DNA of 64,000 nucleotides from Ensifer adhaerens (GTDB taxonomy: Bacteria > Pseudomonadota > Alphaproteobacteria > Rhizobiales > Rhizobiaceae): positions 1,821,501-1,885,500 of the forward strand of contig NZ_CP118611.1 of assembly GCF_028993555.1 (NCBI RefSeq), read 5' to 3'. Below are positions 1 through 8,081 of the stretch, piece after piece (positions within the stretch are counted from its first letter, which is position 1; each line of letters begins with the position of its first letter). The notes below the pieces were generated by a model. The model did not search any database. It saw only the letters and a list, made by a program, of their open reading frames with translations, and had not been told where the DNA came from. Position numbers and translations under genes: made by a program.

Positions 1-682
1 TGAAAGCCACCTTGTCCACCTGCGGATGCTCGACCAGCGCCTGGCCGACGACCGAGCCCTTGCCGGAAAGGATGTTCAGCACGCCTTTGGGAAGGCCAGC
101 GGCCTCTGCGATCGCGCCGAGTTCCAGCGCCGTCAGCGAGGTGGTTTCGGCGGGTTTCAGGATCATGGTGCAGCCGGCCGCAAGCGCCGGCGCCACCTTC
201 CACGAGGCCATGAGAAGCGGATAGTTCCAGGGAACGATGGCGACCGCGACGCCGAGCGGCTCGCGCACGGCCTTGGAGACGAAGCGCTGATCGGCAAGCT
301 TTACCTCTTCGACCTCGTCATCCAGTTCCTCGGCGAGGTCGGCGTAGAACTCGAAGCAGCCGGCGGCGTCCGCCAGGTCCCACTCCGACTCAGGCAACGG
401 CTTTCCGTTGTCGCGGGTTTCCAGACGCGCCAGTTCCGGCAGGCGATCACGGATGCCCCGCGCCATCGCGCGCAGGTATCTCGCCCGTTCCTTGCCCGAA
501 AGGCGCGGCCAAGGCCCGTTGTCGAAGGCTTCGCGGGCCGCCCTCACGGCCGCTTCGGCCTCTGCAGCGCCGGCGGCGGCGATATGGTGAATGACCTCTT
601 CGGTCGCTGGATCGATGACGGGAAGCGTGCTTCCGTCGGCTGGTGCGGTCCATTGTCCATCGATGAAAAGCTTGTTCTGCAT
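1..682 (-). CDS. Aldehyde dehydrogenase, N-terminal part (cut by window edge)
   Basis: The frame reads from an ATG at 682 to the window edge and gives 227 residues of an NAD(P)+-dependent aldehyde dehydrogenase; the catalytic Cys half lies outside. The start MQNKLFIDGQW, the segment VDPATEE-like VIDPATEEVIHH and the coenzyme-binding stretch IVPWNYPLLM followed by KPAETT are typical of the superfamily and closest in feel to betaine/aminoaldehyde dehydrogenases. It is followed 36 bp upstream in the same orientation by an FAD oxidoreductase, a DapA-family enzyme and an amino acid importer. In that setting it could oxidise 2-oxoglutarate semialdehyde to 2-oxoglutarate. The family is certain; the substrate is inferred from neighbours only. 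Confidence 0.9.
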   Translation of the reverse strand, partial: MQNKLFIDGQWTAPADGSTLPVIDPATEEVIHHIAAAGAAEAEAAVRAAREAFDNGPWPRLSGKERARYLRAMARGIRDRLPELARLETRDNGKPLPESEWDLADAAGCFEFYADLAEELDDEVEEVKLADQRFVSKAVREPLGVAVAIVPWNYPLLMASWKVAPALAAGCTMILKPAETTSLTALELGAIAEAAGLPKGVLNILSGKGSVVGQALVEHPQVDKVAF

Positions 683-718
683 GGTGTCCTCACTGGATGC
701 GTTTGTGCGGGCCGCGCG

Positions 719-1951
719 TCAGAAGCGGTCGACACGATAGGGACGCATGTCGATGGGCGGCGTGTGGCCGGTGATGAGGTCGCCCATCAGGCGTGCGGTC
801 GTTGCCGCGTAGGTGACCCCCAGATGACCGTGGCCGGTGGCGTAAAAGACGCCGGGTGTTTTGCCCGAGGCCGACATGACAGGCACGGTGTCCGGAAACG
901 CCGGACGATGGCCCATCCACTCGGTAAAGTTCTCGCAGCGCAGGTTCGGCAATGCCGTTTGCGCCCGCCGCACGGTGATCTTCGAGCGGCGATAGTCGGG
1001 TGCTGCATCAAGGCCTGCCATCTCGACCGTGCCGCCGACACGGATACCGCCTGCCGTCGGCGTCACCATGAAGGCGCGGGCTGGCCAGATGATTGAGTGG
1101 CGCATGGAAACGCCGGGAGCCATGATCTGGGTATGATAGCCACGCTCGGTTTCAAGCGGCATCGGTTCGCCCAGCATTTTCGACAGCAGTCCGCTATGGG
1201 CACCGGCGCAAATCACGACCTCATCGGCGGCGATCGGTTCTCCGCCGATGAGCCGGACGGCCGTGATGCGGTCGGACCGTTCGAAGCCGGCGACGGCGCC
1301 GCGACGGAATTCGCCACCGAGTGTGGTGAACCTTTGCTCAAGGCTCGTGACCAGGCGGAACGGGTCGCGCAGGCTCCGGTTCTGCGGAAAGAGTACGGCG
1401 ATGCCGATCCCGTCCGACAGCTCCGGCTCCAGCTCGCGTGCCTCCGAACCCGTCAAACGCCGATGCGGAAAGTCGAAACGTTCGAGGATTTCGATGTGTT
1501 CGCGGTCGGCGCGGAACTCCGCTTCGTTGCTGTAGAGCGACAGACAGCCCTCTTCCGTCAATTCGCCTTCCAGCCCGGTCTCGCGCAAGAGAGGCAGGAG
1601 GTCGTCGTAGACGCGCCTGCAGAGCGCGGCACCCTGGGCCTCCAACTGTCGAAGCTTGGCCGGTCGCGAGGCGGCGACAAAGCGCGCGAACCAGGGCAGC
1701 AATCTGGGCATGTATCCCGGGCGGACACGCACAGGGCCCTCCGGATCAAGCATCCAGCCTGGGATCTGCTTCCAGACCGACGGGCGCGATGCCGGCATGA
1801 ACTCCGTCACGGCGATCGATGCCATGTTGCCATAGGATGCGCCGCGCCCAACCTCGCCCTTGTCGAGCAAGATCACTCGCCGCCCCCGCTTTTGCAGTTC
1901 GTAGGCGATGGTCGTACCGATGATGCCTGCGCCGACAACCACGGTGGTCAT
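719..1951 (-). CDS. FAD-dependent D-amino acid dehydrogenase-like oxidoreductase (DAO family)
   Basis: This is a 410-residue flavoprotein of the DAO/DadA family. The N-terminus VVVGAGIIGTTIAYELQKRG is the Rossmann GxGxxG dinucleotide-binding fold, followed by LLDKGEVGRGASYGNMA. The C-terminal stretch FYATGHGHLGVTYAATTARL is the conserved FAD-closing motif of DadA-like enzymes. Such membrane-associated dehydrogenases oxidise D-amino acids or imino acids (for example D-proline or cis-4-hydroxy-D-proline) and pass electrons to the respiratory chain. It lies between the aldehyde dehydrogenase and the DapA-family gene, so a role as D-hydroxyproline or D-amino acid dehydrogenase is a reasonable inference. 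No hydroxyproline epimerase gene is present in the window, so the exact substrate is open. Confidence 0.85.
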   Translation of the reverse strand: MTTVVVGAGIIGTTIAYELQKRGRRVILLDKGEVGRGASYGNMASIAVTEFMPASRPSVWKQIPGWMLDPEGPVRVRPGYMPRLLPWFARFVAASRPAKLRQLEAQGAALCRRVYDDLLPLLRETGLEGELTEEGCLSLYSNEAEFRADREHIEILERFDFPHRRLTGSEARELEPELSDGIGIAVLFPQNRSLRDPFRLVTSLEQRFTTLGGEFRRGAVAGFERSDRITAVRLIGGEPIAADEVVICAGAHSGLLSKMLGEPMPLETERGYHTQIMAPGVSMRHSIIWPARAFMVTPTAGGIRVGGTVEMAGLDAAPDYRRSKITVRRAQTALPNLRCENFTEWMGHRPAFPDTVPVMSASGKTPGVFYATGHGHLGVTYAATTARLMGDLITGHTPPIDMRPYRVDRF

Positions 1952-2014
1952 GCTAGCCCTGCTCCTGCTCGTTTTCGTTGGATGGCGGCCGGACGTCCGC
2001 TCGGCCGCACTCGC

Positions 2015-2893
2015 TTACCAATTGAGGATCGGCTCCATGGCGGCACGGAATTCAGCCTTCTCCTCGTCGGTCAGCGCCCCGAGCGGTGCGCGGCATTCGC
2101 CGACCGGGGTGCCCTGCACTTCGCAACCGTATTTGAGCTTCTGCACAAACTTGCCGGATTCCAGGATGTTCATCGCCTTGTAGAGCGTCGCCATCTGCTT
2201 CTTGGCCTTGGCGAGATCACCGGACTTGAAGGTCCGGTCGAGGTCGCAGACGGCCTTGGCCATGCAGTTGGCCGGACCACAAATCCAGCTCTCGGCGCCC
2301 CAGATCATGAAATCGAGCGCGATGTCGTCCGACCCGGAAACCAGCTGGATGCGTCCCTCGTAGCGGGTCGCAATGCCGATGGCGCGCTGAAGCGAGCCGG
2401 AGCTTTCCTTGATGCCGATGATGCGCGGGTCGTCGGCGAGCGCGTCGAGAACCTCCCAGCCAAGCTCCACGCCATCCTTGTCCGGATAGCTGTAGAGCAC
2501 GATATTCATGTCGGTCGCCTCAAGGACGGCCTTGAAGTGCGCCACCAGCTCGGCTTGGGTGGGCTTCGTATAGAAAGGCGTTGCGAGAAGCACGGCGTCG
2601 TAGCCCATCGCCTTGGCGCGAAGCGTGTTGGCAATGACCCCGGCAGTCGATGGCGCATTGGTGCCGGCGATCAGGATTTCGCCGGGCTTGGCGAATTCCT
2701 TGACGAACTTCAGCACCTCATCGCGCTCTTCATCGGACATGAAGCTGTATTCGCCCGAGGAACCGCAGGGTACCCAACCCGTGACGCCCGCCGCCCTGAG
2801 ATTGTTGAGATGCTTTGCGAACGCCCCAAAGTCGATCTTGCCTTGGCGATCGAAGGGGGTGACGAGGGCGGGCATGACGCCTGAGAGTTTCAT
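2015..2893 (-). CDS. DapA/NAL-family lyase or deaminase
   Basis: The start is set at the ATG at 2893 (MKLSGVMPALVTPF) because a GGAGA-type ribosome site precedes it; an upstream ATG at 2929 would overlap the neighbour. The 292-residue protein has the (beta/alpha)8 dihydrodipicolinate synthase/N-acetylneuraminate lyase fold: GSSGEYSFMSDEER near the N-terminus, the tyrosine of VLYSYPDKDG, and the Schiff-base lysine in IIGIKESSG. Family members include DHDPS, KDG aldolases and pyrroline-4-hydroxy-2-carboxylate deaminase. Beside a D-amino acid dehydrogenase, an aldehyde dehydrogenase and an amino acid importer, the deaminase role is the best fit. That assignment is inference from context. Confidence 0.85.
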   Translation of the reverse strand: MKLSGVMPALVTPFDRQGKIDFGAFAKHLNNLRAAGVTGWVPCGSSGEYSFMSDEERDEVLKFVKEFAKPGEILIAGTNAPSTAGVIANTLRAKAMGYDAVLLATPFYTKPTQAELVAHFKAVLEATDMNIVLYSYPDKDGVELGWEVLDALADDPRIIGIKESSGSLQRAIGIATRYEGRIQLVSGSDDIALDFMIWGAESWICGPANCMAKAVCDLDRTFKSGDLAKAKKQMATLYKAMNILESGKFVQKLKYGCEVQGTPVGECRAPLGALTDEEKAEFRAAMEPILNW

Positions 2894-2928
2894 GGGAGTG
2901 TCTCCGTTCGTGGGATTGAAGGGTGGCA

Positions 2929-3594
2929 TCAGACGGCCAGCCGTTTGAGGATGCGTCGCTCGATGATCGTGACGGCGCGCGTCAACGGAAAGGCGATGGC
3001 GAAATAGATGAGGGCAACGATCGTCAGCACTTCGATCGGCCGGGCGGTGTTGTTGGAGATGTTCTGGCCAACAAACATGAGATCGGCCATGCCGACCGCC
3101 GAGACGAGCGCGCTTTCCTTGAAAAGACTGACGCAGTTTGACAGCAGCGTCGGCACGGCGCGCAGCACAGCCTGCGGAAGGATGACACTGGTGGTGCGCG
3201 CAAAGGAGGAAAGCCCGAGCGCTACGCAGGCATCGAGCTGCTCGCGACCCACGGATTTGAGCGAAGCCCGGAACGTCTCGCTGCTGATTGCACCCATATA
3301 GAGCGTCAGCGCAATCACGCCGGACGTCATGTTGGACAACTCAACGTCGAGGATCAGCGGCAGACAGAAGAAGATCCAGAAGAGTTGCACGAGCACCGGC
3401 GTGCCACGGAAAAACTCGACATAGACGCTTGAGACGCCTCGCAGGATGGCATTCTTCGACGTTCTTGCAAGTGCGAGGACGAAGCCAAGAGCACAGCCAA
3501 GCACAATGCAGATCAGGGTCAGCTTGAGCGTCATCCAGAGGCCGAGAAGAAGAGCCTCCTGGAACTTGAAGACCACGGCAAAGTTGAAGGTCAT
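2929..3594 (-). CDS. Polar amino acid ABC transporter permease
   Basis: This inner-membrane permease of the HisM/GlnP type has 221 residues when started at the ATG at 3594 (MTFNFAVVFKF). The longer upstream reading would run into the previous gene. The EAA signature region is visible as LDACVALGLSSFARTTSVILPQAVLRAVP, which docks on the ATPase, and several hydrophobic helices are evident. It forms a pair with the permease just upstream (10 bp gap) and with the ATPase and binding protein behind it, giving a complete PAAT importer. Expression is presumably co-ordinated with the catabolic genes downstream on the same strand. Confidence 0.92.
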   Translation of the reverse strand: MTFNFAVVFKFQEALLLGLWMTLKLTLICIVLGCALGFVLALARTSKNAILRGVSSVYVEFFRGTPVLVQLFWIFFCLPLILDVELSNMTSGVIALTLYMGAISSETFRASLKSVGREQLDACVALGLSSFARTTSVILPQAVLRAVPTLLSNCVSLFKESALVSAVGMADLMFVGQNISNNTARPIEVLTIVALIYFAIAFPLTRAVTIIERRILKRLAV

Positions 3595-3604
3595 CGTTGT
3601 CTCC

Positions 3605-4273
3605 TCAGCTTGCCAGGGCTTCGCGGCGGCGTTCCAGATAGCCAACGATCTGGGAAACCGGGAACGACACGGCGAAATAGAAGAGCGCGACGATCGTGAA
3701 GGTCTCGATCGGACGGTAAGTCTGCGTGGCCAAGGACTTGCCCTGGTACATCAGGTCCTGGACGGCAACGATTGCGACCAGCGCGCTTTGCTGAAAGATG
3801 CTGATCCCGTTGGTCAGGAGAACCGGTATCGAGTTGCGGACCGCCGTCGGAAGCACGATGTAGAGCACCCGCTGGAACGGAGTGAGGCCGAGCGCCACGC
3901 CAGCGTCCAGTTGCTCCCTTGGCACCGCCTGGATTGCCGCACGATAGGCCTCCGCGTTGAATGCCGCGAGATTGAGCCCGAGCGCCATGATGCCCATCGT
4001 CACCGATCCGAGGAACACGTTGAAGAGCATGGGCACGCAGTAGAAGAACCAGACGACCTGGATGATCGCCGGCGTGCAACGGAAGAACTCGATGAAGAGC
4101 GTGACCGGTAGCCGGACCAGCGGCGAGCGGCTCATCACGAGCAATGCCAGAACGAAGCCGAAGGTCAGTCCGATGGCATTGGCGGCGATCGTCAACTCGA
4201 TGGTGACGAAGAGGCCATCCCAGAGCGGTCCGAAATTGCGAAAGACGGACGCGAAGTCGAAACTGTAGTTCAT
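3605..4273 (-). CDS. Polar amino acid ABC transporter permease
   Basis: Second permease of the importer, 222 residues from the ATG at 4273 (MNYSFDFASVF). The frame is open further upstream but that part is arginine-rich, out of character and overlaps the ATPase gene. The EAA loop reads LDAGVALGLTPFQRVLYIVLPTAVRNSIP. It shares the family architecture of the adjacent permease, so the membrane unit is a heterodimer. It sits 11 bp after the ATPase stop, consistent with one operon running from the binding protein gene to the aldehyde dehydrogenase. Confidence 0.92.
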   Translation of the reverse strand: MNYSFDFASVFRNFGPLWDGLFVTIELTIAANAIGLTFGFVLALLVMSRSPLVRLPVTLFIEFFRCTPAIIQVVWFFYCVPMLFNVFLGSVTMGIMALGLNLAAFNAEAYRAAIQAVPREQLDAGVALGLTPFQRVLYIVLPTAVRNSIPVLLTNGISIFQQSALVAIVAVQDLMYQGKSLATQTYRPIETFTIVALFYFAVSFPVSQIVGYLERRREALAS

Positions 4274-4284
4274 CGTTCGCCCCT

Positions 4285-5055
4285 TTAGTGCTTGATGTGG
4301 AAGACCCGCTCGATGAACTCGCGTGTCCGCTCTTCCTTGGGTGAGCCGAGCACCTGTTCTGGAGGTCCGTCCTCGACGACCACGCCGCCGGCGCAAAAGA
4401 TGACGCGCGACGCGATGTTCTTGGCGAACCACATGTCGTGGGTCACGATCACCATCGGCATCTGCTGGTTGGCCAGCTGCAGGATCACTTGCTCGACTTC
4501 GGCCACGAGCTCAGGATCAAGCGCGGATGTGACCTCATCAAACAGCATGAGCTTCGGATCAAGCATGAGGGCACGGGCAATGGCGACACGCTGCTTCTGC
4601 CCGCCTGAAAGCTGCGCCGGGTAGAAATTCGCCTTCTGCGCAAGACCGAAACGCGTCAGCAGAGCCATCGCTCTCGCCTCAGCCTCAGTCTTCTTCTCTC
4701 CCCTGACCTTCATCGGCGCAAGGATCAGGTTACCGATCACGTCGAGATGCGGAAACAACGTGTAGTGCTGGAAAACCATACCGATCGAGCGGCGAACCTT
4801 GGCATCAATTGCGGTCTTGCCGCTGCCATTGGCAGAGATGTAGGGCTTTCCGCCGAAGACGACGGAGCCGCTGTCGATCTGTTCGAGCCCCATCAGTACG
4901 CGTAGCAGCGTGGACTTTCCGCCGCCGGACGGGCCGATGACGACAACGCGGTCGCCCGCCTTCATCTCGATGTCCAGGCCCTGCAGCACCTTCACGACGC
5001 CGCCGTAGCTCTTGTGTAGTCCTTCGATCTTAACCAGCGCGGCACTATCCGACAT
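4285..5055 (-). CDS. Amino acid ABC transporter ATPase (PAAT family)
   Basis: This 256-residue cytoplasmic ATPase energises the importer. Visible motifs are Walker A GPSGGGKST, Q-loop VFQHYTLFPH, the ABC signature LSGGQKQRVAIARAL, Walker B LMLFDEVTSALD and the switch histidine in VIVTHDM. There is a slightly expanded segment between Walker A and the Q-loop (residues about 65-90) compared with GlnQ. The gene follows the binding protein gene by 73 bp, and its neighbours are the two cognate permeases. Family assignment is secure; the transported amino acid is not readable from the sequence. Confidence 0.95.
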   Translation of the reverse strand: MSDSAALVKIEGLHKSYGGVVKVLQGLDIEMKAGDRVVVIGPSGGGKSTLLRVLMGLEQIDSGSVVFGGKPYISANGSGKTAIDAKVRRSIGMVFQHYTLFPHLDVIGNLILAPMKVRGEKKTEAEARAMALLTRFGLAQKANFYPAQLSGGQKQRVAIARALMLDPKLMLFDEVTSALDPELVAEVEQVILQLANQQMPMVIVTHDMWFAKNIASRVIFCAGGVVVEDGPPEQVLGSPKEERTREFIERVFHIKH

Positions 5056-5128
5056 CGTCCAAACTCTCCACCTCAGGGTCCCGGAAGGGGAGCCGCCACC
5101 GGCGGCTCCATATGCTCGGTGACCGGGC

Positions 5129-5959
5129 TCAGTTGCCGGCCTTCAGGACGTCATCCACGGCCTTCTTGATCAGGGCATCCACGTGGCCGGTCGCGACCCG
5201 CTCCTCGAGGAAGATGTTGACCACTTCGACATCTGACGCCGAAAGTTGATGCGGCAATCCGAACGCGACGCCCTGCTTGGCGAGCGCCGGCGCCGGATTG
5301 AGCGCGACCGCCCAGTCGGGGTTCGACTGGGTGAAAAGCTGGTTTGTGTCGGAGGCATCGACCAGGATGTCGGCACGACGCGAAACGACCGCAAGGCGCG
5401 TTTCGTCGTTGGTCGGCAGGCGCAGGATCGTCGCTGTCTTGACTGCGGCGGAAATCGCCTTGTCCTGGGCCGTGCCGGACATGACGGCAAGCGTGACGTC
5501 CGCCTTGTCGATGTCGGCAACTGAAGCCGCACTCGATGGGATCTTCGGGTTGTCCTTATTGTAGGCAAGCGAGATCTGGTACTCCATCGCCGGGACCGAG
5601 AACTGGACAGCCATGGCGCGGGCCGATGTACGGTTCAGCGCCAGCGACACGTCCCATTTTCCGGCCTGGAGGCCGGCAACGATGTTGTCCCAGGTCGTGT
5701 CGACGAATTCGGGCTTCACCTGCAGTACTTCGGCGAATTCGCGGCAAAGGTCGGCAAAGAAGCCGGAGTATTCACCGCTTGCCGGATCGCGCATCACATA
5801 GGGCGGCGCAACAGCGGCGCCGCAGCGCAGCGTGCCGCTCTTTTGCACAGCCTGCCAGTATCCTTCGGCCGTCTCGGCCATTGCCGTGGTCGAAAGCCCG
5901 ACCGTCAGGGCGAGCGCGGCCGTCGCCCGCAGAGCAGACGTCATCACATTTCTAAGCAT
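5129..5959 (-). CDS. Periplasmic amino acid-binding protein (SBP family 3)
   Basis: The start at 5959 (MLRNVMTSALRA) is preferred over ATGs at 5965 and 6001 because a GGGG ribosome site lies about seven bases before it. The 276-residue product begins with a Sec signal peptide ending near STTAMA-ETAEG. Mature features are the family-3 sequence LRCGAAVAPPYVMRDPASGEYSGFFADLCREFA, the VDTTWDNIVAGLQAGKWDV loop, and DILVDASDTNQLF. It is the first gene of the leftward transport operon and diverges from the GntR gene across a 199-bp promoter region that holds direct repeats. Confidence 0.93.
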   Translation of the reverse strand: MLRNVMTSALRATAALALTVGLSTTAMAETAEGYWQAVQKSGTLRCGAAVAPPYVMRDPASGEYSGFFADLCREFAEVLQVKPEFVDTTWDNIVAGLQAGKWDVSLALNRTSARAMAVQFSVPAMEYQISLAYNKDNPKIPSSAASVADIDKADVTLAVMSGTAQDKAISAAVKTATILRLPTNDETRLAVVSRRADILVDASDTNQLFTQSNPDWAVALNPAPALAKQGVAFGLPHQLSASDVEVVNIFLEERVATGHVDALIKKAVDDVLKAGN

Positions 5960-6032
5960 GTGCATTCCCCAATTTTGAGCGCGTGAGACGCGCGGTTCCA
6001 CCTGTCGGCTTCGGCCGTTCTTAGTGTTTTCT

Positions 6033-6079
6033 TGTCGGCTCCGTGTCGACTGATGAAACTATGTCGTCTCCGTGTCGAC
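6033..6079. promoter_or_regulatory. Direct repeats in divergent promoter, candidate GntR operator
   Basis: Two near-identical 18-bp copies, TGTCGGCTCCGTGTCGAC (6033-6050) and TGTCGTCTCCGTGTCGAC (6062-6079), start 29 bp apart and differ at one base. The second ends in the palindrome TGTCGACA (6073-6080). They lie in the 199-bp gap between the binding protein gene and the GntR gene. Spacing of nearly three helical turns on one DNA face is typical for a dimeric regulator. Binding by the adjacent GntR protein is inferred. Confidence 0.55.
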
Positions 6080-6158
6080 AAAGTCAAGCGGAAAGTTTAC
6101 GATTGCTGCGTGCCGATTTTTCTGGCCCAATGACCGGGAGAGACTGAAAGGGACCTAA

Positions 6159-6878
6159 GTGTCTGACGAAATTGAAATGAAACGGGTGCGCGGGACGGGC
6201 TGGAAAAGCGTCTACGACACGCTGCGCAATGAGATCCTTGCACTGACCCTGCCGCCGGGCCAGTTGCTCGACGAGATGACGCTCGCCGAACGCTTCGACA
6301 TGTCACGGTCACCTGTGCGCGAGGCCCTGATCCGGCTTGCCGGCGAGGATCTGGTGGTCACGCTTTCGAACCGCAGCACGATCGTCGCTCCCATCGAGGT
6401 GGCGAGCTTTCCAAAATATGTCGAGGCGCTCGACGTCGCCCAGCGCATGAACACGCGGCTCGCCGCCGCGTTGCGCACCGAGGCGGACCTGAAGATCATC
6501 GCGAAGCGTCAGAAGGAATTCGAAATAGCGGTCAAAACCGGCATTCACTTGAAGATGTCGGAGGCCAACAAGCAGTTTCACATGGCGGTCGCCTATGCGG
6601 GCAAGAACGGCTATCTGGCGTCGTTCTACGAGCGGCTCCTGAACCAGGGCCAACGCATGCTCCACCTCCATTTCGAATACCTGGAGCGCACCGGTGACGG
6701 CTACCTTCTGACCGACGAGCACGAATTGATGCTGGAGGCGATCCGCGCCAAGGATGTCGAGCGTGCCGACGAGCTGGCGCATGCCCACACCCGCCAGTTC
6801 CAGGACAATTTCATCGCCTTCCTGCGCGAAAACTACACCACCGAGGTGTCGTTTGGTCCGCTGGCGGCGGCGGAATAG
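6159..6878 (+). CDS. GntR-family (FCD) transcriptional regulator
   Basis: The gene starts with GTG at 6159, preceded by AAAGGGA. The 239-residue protein has an N-terminal winged helix-turn-helix (residues about 14-80, with LAERFDMSRSPVREALIRL as the recognition region) and a helical FCD effector domain. Metal/ligand residues of FCD proteins are suggested by the histidines in QFHMAVA and DEHELMLEAI. It diverges from the amino acid importer operon and is followed at 2 bp by the ProC-like gene. It most likely controls both through the repeats at 6033-6079, with a pathway intermediate as effector. In Sinorhizobium the hydroxyproline regulator HypR is also GntR-type, which is only a parallel. Confidence 0.9.
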   Translation: MSDEIEMKRVRGTGWKSVYDTLRNEILALTLPPGQLLDEMTLAERFDMSRSPVREALIRLAGEDLVVTLSNRSTIVAPIEVASFPKYVEALDVAQRMNTRLAAALRTEADLKIIAKRQKEFEIAVKTGIHLKMSEANKQFHMAVAYAGKNGYLASFYERLLNQGQRMLHLHFEYLERTGDGYLLTDEHELMLEAIRAKDVERADELAHAHTRQFQDNFIAFLRENYTTEVSFGPLAAAE

Positions 6879-6880
6879 TC

Positions 6881-7663
6881 ATGCCTTTTCCCGAAACAAT
6901 CGGCTTTATCGGCACCGGCACCATCACGGATGCGATGGTGCGCGGCCTTCTCGTCGAGCCTGCCGCCGGACCACAGATCATCGTGTCTCAACGCGGCGCG
7001 GATATTTCGGCCAAGCTTGCCTCCGAATTCCCGCGCGTACGCGTATCGGCTGATAACCAGGCGATCGTCGATGGCTGTGACACGGTCGTGTTGGCGATCC
7101 GCCCGCAAGTCGCCGAGGACGTTGTTCGTCCCCTAAAGTTTCGCGATGGCCAGAAGGTCATCAGTGTGATCGCGGCAACCGACAGGCCAACGCTCCTCGC
7201 ATGGATCGGCCCAGGTGTGCATCTCACCCAGGCGATCCCGTTGCCTTTCGTTGCCCGCCGCAAGGGTGTCACTGCCGTCTTCCCGGCGGACGCAGAGACG
7301 GCCGCGATCTTCGACGTGCTCGGCAACGCCGTCGAATGCGAGACCAAAGCGGAATATGACCTTCTCGCCGCAGCCAGCGCCTTGATGGCCACCTATTTCG
7401 GCATCATGCACCGCACGACCGAATGGCTCGCCCAAAATGGCCTGCCGGAAGAAAAAGGCCGCGCCTATCTCGCGCCGCTGTTTGCCGGCCTTTCCGAAGC
7501 CGCACTTCTCGCCGGCCCAAAGGTCGATTTCGTCGAGATGAGCCGCGAGTTTGCCACCAAGGGCGGCCTGAACGAACAGGTGTTTCGGGACTTCGACAAG
7601 ACGGGCGGAACAGATGCGCTTACGCGCGCGCTCGACAGAGTGCTCGAACGCATCAATCGTTGA
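6881..7663 (+). CDS. Pyrroline-5-carboxylate reductase-like NAD(P)H oxidoreductase
   Basis: The 260-residue protein belongs to the ProC family: the nucleotide fold IGFIGTGTITDAMVRGLL at residues 7-24, then DTVVLAIRPQVAEDVV, and the helical dimerisation region LFAGLSEAALLAG with FATKGGLNEQVFRDF near the end. That C-terminal motif corresponds to the family's substrate loop (usually TPGGTT/ATKGGLT). ProC enzymes reduce pyrroline carboxylates to proline-type products. It is 2 bp after the GntR gene and so probably co-transcribed. A duplicate specialised in a hydroxylated or otherwise modified pyrroline is plausible given the neighbouring pathway genes. Confidence 0.85.
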   Translation: MPFPETIGFIGTGTITDAMVRGLLVEPAAGPQIIVSQRGADISAKLASEFPRVRVSADNQAIVDGCDTVVLAIRPQVAEDVVRPLKFRDGQKVISVIAATDRPTLLAWIGPGVHLTQAIPLPFVARRKGVTAVFPADAETAAIFDVLGNAVECETKAEYDLLAAASALMATYFGIMHRTTEWLAQNGLPEEKGRAYLAPLFAGLSEAALLAGPKVDFVEMSREFATKGGLNEQVFRDFDKTGGTDALTRALDRVLERINR

Positions 7664-8081
7664 TGGCGCGCTTGGCCAAGCGTTACCTTGCCCTAGCCGA
7701 CGTTGGTAAGCACTCGATCAACTTCTACCGAGCCGGGTCGCGTGCCGTTTGCGGCCGATTCAACCCAGAGCAGCCAGAGCGGCTGCACCGTCGGATCGAA
7801 GCGCCCGCGCAGATCGCCAAAGCGCTCGCGCCGTATCAAACGTTCTGGCACGAGGATCCCATCAAGCGCTCGCTCGATGGACTGCGTCGGCCAGTGACAA
7901 GCATTCCAAGAGCTCGAACGGCGGGGCTTGAAGACGACCATCGCGGTTCTACCGCGAAAGCGCGCTGATGTTTTGGGCGAAATAAGTCGCGCTTATTTCA
8001 ACATCAGCTGAATAAATTTCTGAAATGTGATCGTCGCCATTAGCTTCGAGCTGTCTCATCCATTCGCAGGAGGAAAGCCCG
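7664..8081. other. Intergenic region, 418 bp, no supported gene
   Basis: Short reading frames occur on both strands (for example 82 codons at 7941-7693 minus), but none has a recognisable family or ribosome site, so none is annotated. The right part holds the inverted repeat at 7965-8007 and the promoter of the creatinase gene. Confidence 0.5.
7965..8007. promoter_or_regulatory. Nested inverted repeat upstream of creatinase
   Basis: CTGATGTT (7965-7972) pairs with AACATCAG (8000-8007), and inside it AAATAAG (7980-7986) pairs with CTTATTT (7992-7998) around a 5-base loop. All 15 pairs are perfect. It lies 75-117 bp before the creatinase start. It could be an operator for the LysR or GATase-AraC regulator of the locus, or a terminator of the ProC-like gene; no U-tract follows, which favours an operator. 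Confidence 0.5.

Noticed and set aside
1097..2884. 595-codon plus-strand frame
   Set aside because: It lies opposite the DAO and DapA-family genes, which have clear motifs; the plus-strand text has His/Arg-rich antisense composition.
7693..7941. 82-codon minus frame between the ProC-like gene and creatinase
   Set aside because: No recognisable family despite a transposase-like feel; no ribosome site.
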